A DNA stretch of 41,354 nt from Frankiales bacterium (lineage in GTDB: Bacteria > Actinomycetota > Actinomycetes > Mycobacteriales > Jatrophihabitantaceae), in assembly GCA_025966315.1 (NCBI GenBank), contig JAOPUZ010000045.1:1-41354 (forward strand), in the 5' to 3' direction. Below are positions 1-7,781 of this stretch, piece after piece (position 1 is the first letter of the stretch; the number at the start of each line of letters is the position of its first letter). The notes under the pieces are model-generated. The model did no database searches and was not told the origin of the DNA. It saw only the letters and a list, made by a program, of their open reading frames with translations. Position numbers and translations under genes: made by a program.

Positions 1-47
1 GTGCTGGAGGGCCCGTGTTTGCTGGGCTGTAGACCACAAACAGCTAT

Positions 48-63
48 AGTGATCCATGTCACA
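48..63. promoter_or_regulatory. Candidate Crp/FNR-family operator upstream of the flagellar sigma gene
   Basis: The sequence reads AGTGA-N6-TCACA, one mismatch from the Crp/GlxR-type palindrome TGTGA-N6-TCACA. It ends about 120 bases before the sigma factor start. A second short perfect palindrome, TGTGATCACA, lies at 115-124, but it has no 6-base spacer and so is not a standard Crp site. The upstream region is visibly richer in A and T than the genes. Control of the flagellar sigma gene by a Crp-family protein is inferred from this match only. Confidence 0.35.
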
Positions 64-184
64 CACAGAATCTTTACATCTGGCTTAACACACGCCTCAC
101 AGTCAGCTACTGTCTGTGATCACACGGGTACTTAACATCAGCGCAGTCACCACCGACAGCCCCCCAGGCGAGAAATGAGTCCGG

Positions 185-1069
185 ATGTCTGAGAACGCAG
201 CCACCGCCAGCACCACCCCCGCGGCGAGCACTCCGGCCGTCACCGCCCTGGTCGAACAGAACCTCCCGCTCGTCGGCCACCTGGTCCGCGAAACCATGAC
301 CCGGCTGCCCGCCCACGTCAACCGCGACGACCTCGTCTCCGCCGGCATGACCGCCCTCGTCCTGGCCGCCCGCAGCTTCCAAGAAGGCCGCGGCGTCCCC
401 TTCGCCCGCTTCGCCGCCATCCGCATCCGCGGCGCCCTCGTCGACGAACTCCGCAACATGGACTGGGCCAGCCGCTCCGTCCGAGGCCGCGCCCGCGAAC
501 TAGAAACCACCCGCGCCCACCTCACCAGCAGCCTCGGCCGCTCCCCCAAACCCCAAGAACTCGCCAACACCCTCGGCCTATCCGTCTCCGAACTCGACGC
601 CATCGACGCCGACGTCCAACGCGCCTCCATCCTCAGCCTGCAAGGCTTCGCCCCCGAAACCGGCGCCGCCCTCATGCCCGACACCCACCGCGGCCCCGAA
701 CAACTCCTGCTCGACCGCGAACAAATCGGCTACCTCCACGACGCCATCACCGAACTCCCCGACCGCCTCCAATTCGTCGTCCGCGCCTACTTCTTCGAAC
801 AACGCCAAATGAGCGACATCGCCACCGAACTCGGCGTCACCGAATCCCGCATCTCCCAACTCCGCGCCGAAGCCCTCAAAATGCTCAAACACGGAATCAA
901 CGCCCAATACACCGACACCCCCACCACCCCCACCGACACCACCCGCACCGCCACCAAACTCGCCACCTACGCCGCCACCATCGCCACCCGCTCCACCCTC
1001 ACCACCCGCCTCCACATCACCACCCCCATGGCCGAAACCCACCCCACCCGCACCTCCGCCGTCGCCTAA
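185..1069 (+). CDS. fliA: RNA polymerase sigma factor, FliA/WhiG (sigma-28) family
   Basis: This 294-residue protein is a flagellar-type alternative sigma factor that directs RNA polymerase to late motility promoters. Region 2 spans about residues 20-100, with the family pattern FARFAAIRIRGALVDELR (73-90) followed by DWASRSVR. Region 3 covers about 105-145. Region 4 covers about 185-237, with the helix-turn-helix segment MSDIATELGVTESRISQLR (209-227). Residues 241-294 are a Thr/Ala-rich tail not expected in the family. Codon use is unlike the neighbours: C-ending codons dominate, and GAA, CAA and AAA are preferred, whereas the structural flagellar genes prefer GAG, CAG and AAG. There is no good ribosome-binding site before ATG 185. 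No flgM anti-sigma gene is in the window. The sigma-28-like promoters found across the locus are its likely targets. WhiG and FliA cannot be separated by sequence alone, and the flagellar context favours FliA. Confidence 0.9.
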   Translation: MSENAATASTTPAASTPAVTALVEQNLPLVGHLVRETMTRLPAHVNRDDLVSAGMTALVLAARSFQEGRGVPFARFAAIRIRGALVDELRNMDWASRSVRGRARELETTRAHLTSSLGRSPKPQELANTLGLSVSELDAIDADVQRASILSLQGFAPETGAALMPDTHRGPEQLLLDREQIGYLHDAITELPDRLQFVVRAYFFEQRQMSDIATELGVTESRISQLRAEALKMLKHGINAQYTDTPTTPTDTTRTATKLATYAATIATRSTLTTRLHITTPMAETHPTRTSAVA

Positions 1070-1080
1070 CACACACCACC

Positions 1081-2259
1081 ATGCCCGCCCGCCGCACCCA
1101 CACCCGCAACGACTGGCTCGTAGTCGGATCCGGTCTGACCGGGGCGACCTTCGCCCGGTGCCTGGCCGAAGAAGCCGGTGCGAGCGTGCTCGTTGTTGAC
1201 CAGCGCGACCACATCGGCGGCAACGTCTTCGATTCACTGGACGAACGCGGAATCCGGGTCCAGCGATATGGCGCGCATATCTTTCACACCGGGTCCGCCG
1301 ACATCTTCGAGTACCTGTCCCGGTTCACCGACTGGTACCACTACGAACATCGGGTGCTCGCCGACGTGGACGGCCAGCTGGTTCCAGTGCCGTTCAACTT
1401 CACCTCCCTCGACACGCTGCTACCCGAGCGCTCGGGCGCACTTCAACAAGCTTTGCTCGAGGCCTTCCCTGGTACCGCGCGTATTCCGGTCGCCCAGCTG
1501 GCCCGAGCCGCAACGCCGCAACTGCGCGAGCTTGGCGAGTACATCGCCGCCGCCATCTTCCGCAATTACACGGCCAAGCAATGGGGCCGTCCCATCGAGC
1601 AGGTCGACCCCACCGTTCTCGAACGGGTGCCGGTCACACTGTCCTACGACGACCGCTACTTTCGCGATGAATTCCAGGCGATTCCCGCCGGTGGCTACAC
1701 CGCGATGGTCGAGGCCATCCTCGATCACCCGTTGATCAGCGTGGCCCTGCAGACCGACGGCGCGACCGAACACCAACGGCGACCGGACGCCCGGCTGCTG
1801 TGGACCGGCCGGGTCGACTCGTTCTTCGACTACCGGTACGGGGAATTGCCCTATCGCAGCTTGCGGTTCGAGAACACCCCGGGTACCCGCTGGCGTGAGT
1901 TGCCCGCCGCGGTCGTGAACCATCCCGGCGTCGAACCGTTCACCCGAATCATCGATCACAGCTACTTCGCGGCGGAGCCCACGGCTACGACGACTCTGAC
2001 CTATGAGTATCCCGCTGCCTACGAGCGTGGCCAGAACGAACCGTTCTACCCGGTGAGCGACGCCATCAGCACTGCGATGTACCAGAAATATGCTGCCCTG
2101 GCCGACCGCACCGGAGTGCTTTTCGGCGGCCGGCTCGGCGACTTCCGTTACTACGACATGCACCAGGCGGTCGGACGGGCACGCACCCTCGCCGACACCG
2201 TGCTGCACGGGCGCGCCGATCCACGCACGATCGCGCGCAGTATCCGTCGCTCGGCCTGA
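1081..2259 (+). CDS. glf: UDP-galactopyranose mutase
   Basis: This 392-residue flavoenzyme interconverts UDP-galactopyranose and UDP-galactofuranose, supplying galactofuranose for cell-surface glycans. The N-terminus has the FAD-binding Rossmann signature (WLVVGSGLTGATFARCL, then VLVVDQRDHIGGN). It is followed by family blocks such as RYGAHIFHT, NYTAKQWG and VPVTLSYDDRYFRDEFQ, and by the C-terminal GRLGDFRYYDMHQAVGRA. Length and motif order are those of a complete Glf. It starts 11 bases after the sigma gene stop and may be co-transcribed, although its codon use changes abruptly to that of the rest of the window a few codons in. No clear ribosome-binding site is visible. Together with the glycosyltransferases downstream on the other strand, it suggests a Galf-containing surface or flagellar glycan; that link is inference. 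Confidence 0.93.
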   Translation: MPARRTHTRNDWLVVGSGLTGATFARCLAEEAGASVLVVDQRDHIGGNVFDSLDERGIRVQRYGAHIFHTGSADIFEYLSRFTDWYHYEHRVLADVDGQLVPVPFNFTSLDTLLPERSGALQQALLEAFPGTARIPVAQLARAATPQLRELGEYIAAAIFRNYTAKQWGRPIEQVDPTVLERVPVTLSYDDRYFRDEFQAIPAGGYTAMVEAILDHPLISVALQTDGATEHQRRPDARLLWTGRVDSFFDYRYGELPYRSLRFENTPGTRWRELPAAVVNHPGVEPFTRIIDHSYFAAEPTATTTLTYEYPAAYERGQNEPFYPVSDAISTAMYQKYAALADRTGVLFGGRLGDFRYYDMHQAVGRARTLADTVLHGRADPRTIARSIRRSA

Positions 2260-2268
2260 CTCAACCGG

Positions 2269-2317
2269 AAATCGTGCAACACCTGGCATCGCTGCGATGC
2301 CAGGTGTTGCACGATTT
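2269..2317. terminator. Bidirectional hairpin terminator between glf and the glycosyltransferase pair
   Basis: A perfect 23-bp inverted repeat (2269-2291 with 2295-2317) has a 3-base loop. It begins AAATCG and ends CGATTT, so each direction finishes with a short run of T. It lies 10 bases after the glf stop and 18 bases after the stop of the convergent minus-strand gene, so it can serve both transcripts. Confidence 0.9.
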
Positions 2318-2334
2318 GGCGAAAGGGCGGGCGG

Positions 2335-3360
2335 CTAGCGCTTGCGGGCCTTCTGCTTGCTCGATTTGCCGCGGCCGACCGGCGCGCCCTTGAAGACCGG
2401 CTTCAGAGCCGCGGCCCACAACGCCCGCGTCTGCTCGGCGAACGCATCCTGCTGGCCGGCAATCCATTCGCGGTACGGGGCGAACTCCTCGGTAACCAGG
2501 TCGAATCGATCGATCGTGTCCCGGGCCAGCCCGACGAAGGTGTCGACCACATCGCCGCGTGACTCGTCCAGCCGGAACCGATCCGGGATCGGCACGTCGA
2601 TCGGATGCGCGGCCGCGCCGCGGCGGCCGGTTATCACGCAGCACCCGCTGAGCGCCGCTTCCCGGGGAATGCGATCCCGGCCTGGATGCTCGCCGAAATC
2701 GACGTAGAGCTTGGCTTCACCGAGCAAGTCCGCGACCCCGCCGGCGGACAGGCCCTGGATGGGCTGCCATTCCAGCACTCCGGCCGAGGCTGCCATCAAT
2801 CGTTCGGTGAAGGCGAGCCCTTTTCGCGGGTTGAACAGGACCAGGTCCTTCTTGGGCTGCTTCTGCAAAAGCTGGGCTCGATCCACGAACGCGCTCGACA
2901 GGTAGTCGGTCAACATGGTGGAACGGACCGATCGACGCTGCAGAAAGCTGCGGGCGTAGTCGGACTGGGTGACATGGATGACGCGCGAATCGGGACGCAG
3001 CAGATCGCGCAGGATCTCCGGATCCTCGACCGGTGCCGTCGGATCCGGGGTCGGTACGCCGATGGTGCTGAAGTAGTTGTCGACCGACAGCCACCACATC
3101 GCGGTGCGCGCGCGACCCAGCACGCTCAGCACGTAGGGCGAGGTCTCCGGGACGACGACGAGCACGTCCGAGGCGTCCGGCACCGAGGCCGAAACCTCGA
3201 TGTCGTAGTGGGCATACGCCGGCACGACCTCGGTACGCCCACCCGGGTAGTAGCAGATGCTGGCCGGGATCTGTTGCCGGCGAGCTGAATCGACGAGCTG
3301 GTGCAATGCCTCGACTCCACCGGTCACCGGGCCGTCGGGACACATCACGATCATGCGCAT
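2335..3360 (-). CDS. Glycosyltransferase-like protein, possible flagellin or surface glycan enzyme
   Basis: This 341-residue protein is cytosolic, with no signal peptide. It opens with a Rossmann-like first strand (MRMIVMCPDGPVTGGVEALHQLVDSA), as in GT-B glycosyltransferases. Near residues 225-265 it has a region resembling the donor-side half of that fold (LYVDFGEHPGRDRIPREAAL, then GCCVITGRRGAA). The C-terminus is a short Lys/Arg tail. I do not recognise a precise family, and the acceptor and donor are unknown. It starts 12 bases after the stop of the glycosyltransferase gene at 3373-4398, with GAGAGG upstream of the ATG, so the two form an operon. Their shared sigma-28-type promoter and the adjacent flagellin gene make flagellin or flagellar glycan modification the leading guess. 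Confidence 0.65.
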   Translation of the reverse strand: MRMIVMCPDGPVTGGVEALHQLVDSARRQQIPASICYYPGGRTEVVPAYAHYDIEVSASVPDASDVLVVVPETSPYVLSVLGRARTAMWWLSVDNYFSTIGVPTPDPTAPVEDPEILRDLLRPDSRVIHVTQSDYARSFLQRRSVRSTMLTDYLSSAFVDRAQLLQKQPKKDLVLFNPRKGLAFTERLMAASAGVLEWQPIQGLSAGGVADLLGEAKLYVDFGEHPGRDRIPREAALSGCCVITGRRGAAAHPIDVPIPDRFRLDESRGDVVDTFVGLARDTIDRFDLVTEEFAPYREWIAGQQDAFAEQTRALWAAALKPVFKGAPVGRGKSSKQKARKR

Positions 3361-3372
3361 GAGGCCGGCCTC

Positions 3373-4398
3373 TCAGACGCCTACCGGCGCCGGCACCGGT
3401 TCGGACGGGATGCCGAGGACGTCGTAGAAGACGTCCTCCCACCGCCACGCGTTCGCCTGGATCGTGCGCGTCGCCGACCACGCTCGCGCGTTACGGCCGA
3501 TCTCTTCGCGCGCCGCCGGATCGTTGGTCAAGGTTCGAAGATGGCGTGCCCACTCGTGCGGGTACTTCACCTTCATGCCTGTCACGCCGTGGATGATGGC
3601 GCTCGAATACGGTCCGTAATCCGTCGCCACGACCGGGATACCGAGGGAAGCGAATTCCAGGAATTTCAGATCACTCTTGCTCCGGTTGAAGGCGTGAAAC
3701 GCCAGCGGGGCGATGCCGATGTCGAAATCGAGTCCGTGAATGTATTCGACCAGGTTGTCCTGCCAACCGGTGAACCGCGAATCCGGGCGCCCGATGGCCG
3801 CGCCGTGATTCACGCCGATGAAGTGAGTGTCGACGTCCGGATTGCGCTTGAAAAACTGACGCAGGTCTTTGCTGACGGCCAGAAAGTCGTGATGATGCGA
3901 TGAGCCGCCGGCCCAACCCACCGTCAGCCGACCGGCCCGGGGTCGCTGCCAGTCCAGAATCGCGGCGTCGAAGCAATTGGGAATGACGCTGACATTGGGG
4001 TTATAAGTCCGCACCTGTTCGGCCAGATGTTCATTGGTCACGGTGACCGCATCGGCGACGGCGATGTTGCGCTTGACCCGCTCACCGGTCTCGCCCATGA
4101 AGTGGCGATGCTCGGCGTTGGTCTGCTGCAGGTTCCAGACGTCATCGTCGATCTCGTAGATCATCCCGAACGAGCGGCTCTCCAGCGCGGCCAGCGCTTG
4201 CCACGCCTCACTGCGGGGCTCGTCGGCGACAAGCTGGCCCACCATGATGTCCAAGTCGGCGGGCAGGTCACCGTCGAGGACGGTGAACGCCAGCGCGTCG
4301 TTGCCCAGGTTGTTCAGGGCCCACATGGGCAAGCCGACCCGGTAATTGCCACAGCCGTGACGGTCATTGGCCCAGCCGAATATCTTGAGTGGTCGCAC
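3373..4398 (-). CDS. Glycosyltransferase (GT-B fold), first gene of a sigma-28-linked pair
   Basis: The protein has 341 residues from the preferred start. The N-terminus (RPLKIFGWANDRHGCGNYRVGLP) contains a glycine-rich nucleotide-sugar/acceptor loop. A mid region, IPNCFDAAILDWQRP then LTVGWAGGSSHHHDF, is typical of GT1/GT4 enzymes. A later segment, LKFLEFASLGIPVVATDYGPY, matches the donor-binding E-x7-E-type region of GT4. The longest open frame extends to ATG 4464, but GTG at 4396-4398 is preferred. It has AGGAG at 4406-4410 with a 7-base spacer, and the upstream part of the frame overlaps the promoter at 4454-4480. The gene is divergent from flagellin, and co-expression with it is inferred from the promoter. 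Function as a flagellin glycosyltransferase is inference. Confidence 0.8.
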   Translation of the reverse strand: MRPLKIFGWANDRHGCGNYRVGLPMWALNNLGNDALAFTVLDGDLPADLDIMVGQLVADEPRSEAWQALAALESRSFGMIYEIDDDVWNLQQTNAEHRHFMGETGERVKRNIAVADAVTVTNEHLAEQVRTYNPNVSVIPNCFDAAILDWQRPRAGRLTVGWAGGSSHHHDFLAVSKDLRQFFKRNPDVDTHFIGVNHGAAIGRPDSRFTGWQDNLVEYIHGLDFDIGIAPLAFHAFNRSKSDLKFLEFASLGIPVVATDYGPYSSAIIHGVTGMKVKYPHEWARHLRTLTNDPAAREEIGRNARAWSATRTIQANAWRWEDVFYDVLGIPSEPVPAPVGV

Positions 4399-4453
4399 GC
4401 GGACTCTCCTATCACTCGCTTTTGTGCTTGTTGGTCCCCGTTGTTCCATACCC

Positions 4454-4480
4454 GTATCGGCCAACCGCGACCTGTGCTTA
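4454..4480 (-). promoter_or_regulatory. Sigma-28-type promoter for the two glycosyltransferases
   Basis: On the minus strand the sequence reads TAAG-N15-GCCGATAC (-35 at 4480-4477, -10 at 4461-4454). The FliA/WhiG consensus is TAAA-N15-GCCGATAA, so 10 of 12 positions match with the exact spacer. Transcription would start near 4447, about 50 bases before the GTG start at 4398. This is the best consensus match in the window. Confidence 0.75.
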
Positions 4481-4534
4481 AGCAGTAAGGGCGCAGCCCA
4501 GAGAATTCCCGGAAAAAACTACGACGAGAAGTTC

Positions 4535-4561
4535 TCATGTCGGCCCGGCAGCGGCCGAACA
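4535..4561 (+). promoter_or_regulatory. Candidate sigma-28-type promoter for flagellin
   Basis: The sequence reads TCAT-N15-GCCGAACA. The -10 element is identical to the one before fliM, and the TCA core and N15 spacer recur before flgB, flbD, fliM and flhA. The predicted transcript would begin near 4568, giving a leader of roughly 70 bases with a 6-bp hairpin (ACCGGA/TCCGGT, 4593-4607) ahead of the ribosome-binding site. Confidence 0.5.
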
Positions 4562-4640
4562 GAACAGTGCCAACCCACGGATGGGGCGGCGGACCGGATG
4601 TTCCGGTTACAAGAGACTCGATCTCAGGAGGAGAACCCCA

Positions 4641-5495
4641 ATGAGTCTGCGCATCAACACCAACGTCTCAGCGATGACGGCGTACCAGAACCTCAGCAAG
4701 AACCAGAACGACCTGTCCAGCTCGATCGAGAAACTGTCGAGTGGTCTGCGCATCAACAAGGCTGCCGACGACGCGGCCGGTCTGTCCATCAGCCAGGGCC
4801 TGACCAGCCAGATCAACGGCCTCACCCAGAGTGTGTCCAACGCCCAGGACGGCATTAACGTCGCCCAGATCGCGGACGGTGCCCTCGGCACCACCCAGGC
4901 CATCCTGCAGCGCATGCGGACCCTGGTCGTCCAGGCGAGCAACTCCGGTACGCAAGACGCCAACTCGCTCAACGCGATCGGCACCGAGGTCACCTCGCTG
5001 AACACCCAGCTCGGCAACATCGGCAGCCAGACCAAGTTCGGTCAGACTCAGCTGCTGAGCGGCACGTACTCCGGAACGTTCCAGGTCGGCGCCAACTACG
5101 GTGACACGGTCAGCCTGAACCTGTCCGGCAGCATCAGCGGCGGCGTTTCGGCTGCAGGCCTTGGCCTGTCCGGTCTCGCCATCGCTTCGACCGGTTTCAC
5201 CACCGCCGGTTACACCGGTACGTCGGCTGACCTCACGGCCATCGACGCTGCCATCACCAAGGTTTCCAACGCGCGCTCGAACATCGGTGCGTCGCAGAAC
5301 CAGCTGAACTACACCGTGTCCAACCTGCAGACTGCCATCACCAACGTGTCGGCATCGCGGTCGAACCTGACCGACGCAGACTTGGCAACGGAAGTCAGCA
5401 AGATGACACAGGCGCAAATCCTGTCCCAGGCCGCTACCTCGGTCCTGGCGCAGGCCAACTCTGCTCCGCAGTCGATCCTGAAGCTGCTGCAGTAG
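4641..5495 (+). CDS. fliC: Flagellin, filament structural protein
   Basis: This 284-residue flagellin is secreted by the flagellar type III system and polymerises into the filament. The conserved N-terminal D0/D1 segment is clear (MSLRINTNVSAMTAYQNLSK, then LSSGLRINKAADDAAGLSIS). So is the C-terminal D1/D0 segment (ASRSNLTDADLATEVSKMTQ, ending QANSAPQSILKLLQ). The middle, about residues 140-205, is short and rich in Gly, Ser and Thr, so outer D2/D3 domains are minimal. These residues could carry O-linked glycans. ATG 4641 is chosen over an upstream in-frame ATG at 4581 because AGGAGGAG lies 7-13 bases before it and family alignment begins at MSLRINTN. The gene is followed by a hairpin (5507-5548) and then fliD. 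It is preceded by divergent glycosyltransferase genes. Confidence 0.97.
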   Translation: MSLRINTNVSAMTAYQNLSKNQNDLSSSIEKLSSGLRINKAADDAAGLSISQGLTSQINGLTQSVSNAQDGINVAQIADGALGTTQAILQRMRTLVVQASNSGTQDANSLNAIGTEVTSLNTQLGNIGSQTKFGQTQLLSGTYSGTFQVGANYGDTVSLNLSGSISGGVSAAGLGLSGLAIASTGFTTAGYTGTSADLTAIDAAITKVSNARSNIGASQNQLNYTVSNLQTAITNVSASRSNLTDADLATEVSKMTQAQILSQAATSVLAQANSAPQSILKLLQ

Positions 5496-5506
5496 TAGTC
5501 CGAACT

Positions 5507-5548
5507 CGAGCGGCGCGGCAGACAACGGACTGTTTGGCGCGCCGCTCG
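5507..5548 (+). terminator. Hairpin after flagellin
   Basis: An 11-bp perfect inverted repeat (CGAGCGGCGCG at 5507-5517 with CGCGCCGCTCG at 5538-5548) has a 20-base loop. It starts 12 bases after the flagellin stop. There is no T-tract, as is common in actinobacteria. It may stop or attenuate flagellin transcription before fliD, or stabilise the 3' end of an abundant message. Confidence 0.55.
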
Positions 5549-5620
5549 CTCGGCATTGTCGCTCTGCCGCTTGGCCGGCAGGTGTCGATTGCTTTCGACT
5601 GACATGAAGGAAGGGTCATC

Positions 5621-6928
5621 ATGACCGCGTTCAGCATCGCCGGATTGTCCTCGGGTATCGACACAACCTCGGTCATCAGTCAGTTGATGACGCTCGCGGC
5701 CGGGCCGCAGACCGCGCTCAAGACCCAGCTCAGCACCGTCCAGTCCAAGCTGTCCGCCTACCAGACCATCAACAGCGTGGTGGCCGCTGCTCAAACCGCC
5801 GCCGCCGCCCTGGCCAATGCCGACACCTGGAACGCCACCACGACCGCCTCTTCGGACTCCTCGGTTGTCGCCTCGTCCACCACCAGCGCGGTACCGGGCA
5901 GCTCGACCACCTTCGACGTGGTGCGCCTGGCCACCGCTCAGATCTCCACCATCGACGCCAGCGGATCGGTCGTGGCCTCGCCGCCGGACGGCATCGATGT
6001 CGTGGACGGGTCCGGGAACAGCCACCACATAACCATCACCGACGGCACCGCCGCCGCTGTCGCCAGTGCCATCAACGCGGCCAAACTCGGCGTCCGAGCC
6101 AGCGTGGTCAACACCGACGCCGGCCAGAAGCTGCAGTTCACCGCGACCACCTCGGGTGCTGCCGGTTCCTTTCAGATCAATGGTTTGACCTCGACGCCCA
6201 CCAACCTGACCACCGCGCAGGACGCCCAGATTCGAGTGGGCGATCCCGCCGCCGGCGGTTACACCGTGTCCAGCAGCAGCAATACGTTCAGTGGCGCCAT
6301 CGCCGGGGTGACGTTCTCCGTCAGCAAGCTCGCCACCGGGGTCACCTTGTCCACCGCTTCGGACGCAAGCTCGATCTCCGATGCGACCAAGGCCATGGTC
6401 ACCGCCGTGAACACCGCGCTCAGCACGATCAAGCAGGCCACCGCGCAAGGCGCGATCCTGAACAGCGACAACACCCTGAACCAGCTCGCCCAGAAGATGC
6501 TCGGCCTGGTCTCCAGCGGCACCAGCTCCGGCGGCACGTACTCCACCGCCGGCGTCAGCCTTGACTCCAACGGCCAGCTCACCTTCGACCCAACGAAGTT
6601 CGCCAGCGCCTACGCCTCAGATCCAGCCGGTACGACAAGCATGGTCCAGACGTCGCTGGCCGGTGCGATGTCAACGCTGGCCGACGGCGCCTCGAACACC
6701 ACCTCGGGCAGTCTCGCGGCCCTGATCACCTCCGACAACGGCCAAGTCACGACACTCAACAAGCAGATCAGCGACTGGGACACCCGGCTCGCCGACCAGA
6801 AACAGAGCTTGGAATCGCGGTACGCGGCCATGGAGTCGGCGCTATCCAAGTTGAAGTCCCAGTCCACCTACCTGACGTCCGTATTCGCTTCGATGACCAA
6901 CACCACGTCCACGTCCTCGTCGTCGTAA
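5621..6928 (+). CDS. fliD: Flagellar filament cap / hook-associated protein 2
   Basis: This 435-residue protein caps the filament tip and guides flagellin folding after export. The N-terminal FliD motif is clear (FSIAGLSSGIDTTSVISQLM, residues 4-23) and is followed by a coiled-coil-prone segment to about residue 65. The middle is Thr/Ser/Ala-rich. The C-terminal FliD domain ends with a long helix (TTLNKQISDWDTRLADQKQS and onward to SQSTYLTSVFASM) and a short Ser/Thr tail. AAGGAAGGG upstream of ATG 5621 is a good ribosome-binding site. No sigma-28 element was found in the 120 bases before it, so it may read through from flagellin or use an unseen promoter. Its chaperone-type partner fliS follows. 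Confidence 0.95.
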   Translation: MTAFSIAGLSSGIDTTSVISQLMTLAAGPQTALKTQLSTVQSKLSAYQTINSVVAAAQTAAAALANADTWNATTTASSDSSVVASSTTSAVPGSSTTFDVVRLATAQISTIDASGSVVASPPDGIDVVDGSGNSHHITITDGTAAAVASAINAAKLGVRASVVNTDAGQKLQFTATTSGAAGSFQINGLTSTPTNLTTAQDAQIRVGDPAAGGYTVSSSSNTFSGAIAGVTFSVSKLATGVTLSTASDASSISDATKAMVTAVNTALSTIKQATAQGAILNSDNTLNQLAQKMLGLVSSGTSSGGTYSTAGVSLDSNGQLTFDPTKFASAYASDPAGTTSMVQTSLAGAMSTLADGASNTTSGSLAALITSDNGQVTTLNKQISDWDTRLADQKQSLESRYAAMESALSKLKSQSTYLTSVFASMTNTTSTSSSS

Positions 6929-6959
6929 CTCGTCATCCCACCAGAAGGAGCCCAGCGCC

Positions 6960-7394
6960 GTGTCCACCAGTCCCGCACAGCTGCGTTACCTGACCGATGC
7001 GGTCAGCACGGCGACGCCGGCCCGGCTGGTCGTCATGCTCTACGATCGCCTCGGCCTCGATCTGCGGCGCGCCGCCGAAGCCCACGCCATCGACGATCGA
7101 TACACCGCGTCCGGTCACCTGCTCCACGCGCAGCAGATCATCGCGGAGCTGATGTCCAGTCTGCGTCTGGAACTATGGCCCGACGGCAAGAACCTCGCGT
7201 CGCTCTACAGCTTCATCCTCGGCGAGCTCATCGCGGTCAACGGCAAGCCCGATCTGGCCCGGCTGGCCAAGGTCAGCGAGATCGTCAGCGGTCTCGGCGA
7301 ATCCTGGTCCCAGGCCGGTGCCGCGTTGCAGACCGGTACCGCCCCAGTCGCGAAGATCGGTACGGACAGCCCGCCGATGGCGTGGGTCGGCTGA
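6960..7394 (+). CDS. fliS: Flagellin export chaperone
   Basis: This 144-residue FliS-family protein binds the C-terminal disordered end of flagellin in the cytosol and delivers it to the export gate. The family pattern starts at residue 8 (LRYLTDAVSTATPARLVVMLYDRLGLDLRRA; P20 and the MLYDRL block are typical) and continues with the helical bundle (LLHAQQIIAELMSSL, LYSFILGELIAVN). The start is GTG 6960 with AAGGAG about 10 bases upstream. It follows fliD after 31 bases and precedes the small gene at 7400 by 5 bases, so the three are one unit. Confidence 0.93.
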   Translation: MSTSPAQLRYLTDAVSTATPARLVVMLYDRLGLDLRRAAEAHAIDDRYTASGHLLHAQQIIAELMSSLRLELWPDGKNLASLYSFILGELIAVNGKPDLARLAKVSEIVSGLGESWSQAGAALQTGTAPVAKIGTDSPPMAWVG

Positions 7395-7399
7395 GCAAC

Positions 7400-7723
7400 A
7401 TGCCCACCGATCCGCTCCCCACCTGGGAAGACGTCCTCGACGAATGTGAACAGGCCGCTGCCGAGGCCGAGGCGTTGTTGCGGTCCCGTCCCGGCGAACC
7501 GGCAATCGACGTCGGCACCTCGTGGCTCAACCTGTGGCAATTGAATCTGCCGCCGCTGCCGGCTGATCTGATGCCGCGGGCACAGCGAGTGCACTCCCGC
7601 CACCTGCAGCTGCAGGCCGACATCGTGATCGCCATGCAACAGCTGGCCCAGCAGGATCGGCTGGCCTCCAACGGCGTCGAAAAGAACGCCCGCCAGTCGT
7701 ACTACTTCGACAAGAGCGCGTGA
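7400..7723 (+). CDS. Small helical protein in the fliT position
   Basis: This 107-residue acidic, mostly helical cytosolic protein begins MPTDPLPTWEDVLDECEQAA and ends KNARQSYYFDKSA. The start at ATG 7400 is 5 bases after the fliS stop. I see no secure family match. Its size, helical content and location after fliS match FliT-type chaperones, which bind FliD, or the uncharacterised fliS-linked proteins of actinobacterial loci. The function is therefore assigned only by position. Confidence 0.7.
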   Translation: MPTDPLPTWEDVLDECEQAAAEAEALLRSRPGEPAIDVGTSWLNLWQLNLPPLPADLMPRAQRVHSRHLQLQADIVIAMQQLAQQDRLASNGVEKNARQSYYFDKSA

Positions 7724-7746
7724 TCTAGAAAAAGACCCAGCCGGGC

Positions 7747-7773
7747 TCAACTCGGTGCCACCGGCGCCGATGG
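7747..7773 (+). promoter_or_regulatory. Sigma-28-type promoter for the flgB operon
   Basis: The sequence reads TCAA-N15-GCCGATGG, 24 bases after the preceding stop codon and in front of flgB. It has the first six bases of the GCCGATAA -10 and the exact 15-base spacer. The predicted start is near 7780, which leaves a leader of about 70 bases before GTG 7849. Confidence 0.55.
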
Positions 7774-7781
7774 GGATGTCA

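Noticed and set aside
115-124. TGTGATCACA as a Crp site
   Set aside because: Half-sites touch directly without the 6-base spacer required by Crp-family dimers; kept only as a palindrome.
578-1237. Long minus-strand open frame opposite the sigma gene
   Set aside because: It is a Gly-rich shadow of the C-skewed sigma gene with no family features; the plus-strand frame has full sigma regions 2-4.
4479-4515. Plus-strand TAAG sequences near 4479 and 4486 as flagellin promoter
   Set aside because: No -10 of the right type falls 15 bases downstream; the TCAT-N15-GCCGAACA site fits the locus pattern better.
5309-6448. 379-codon minus-strand frame opposite flagellin and fliD
   Set aside because: Low-complexity Gly/Arg/Asp translation opposite two certain genes, with no ribosome-binding site or domain.
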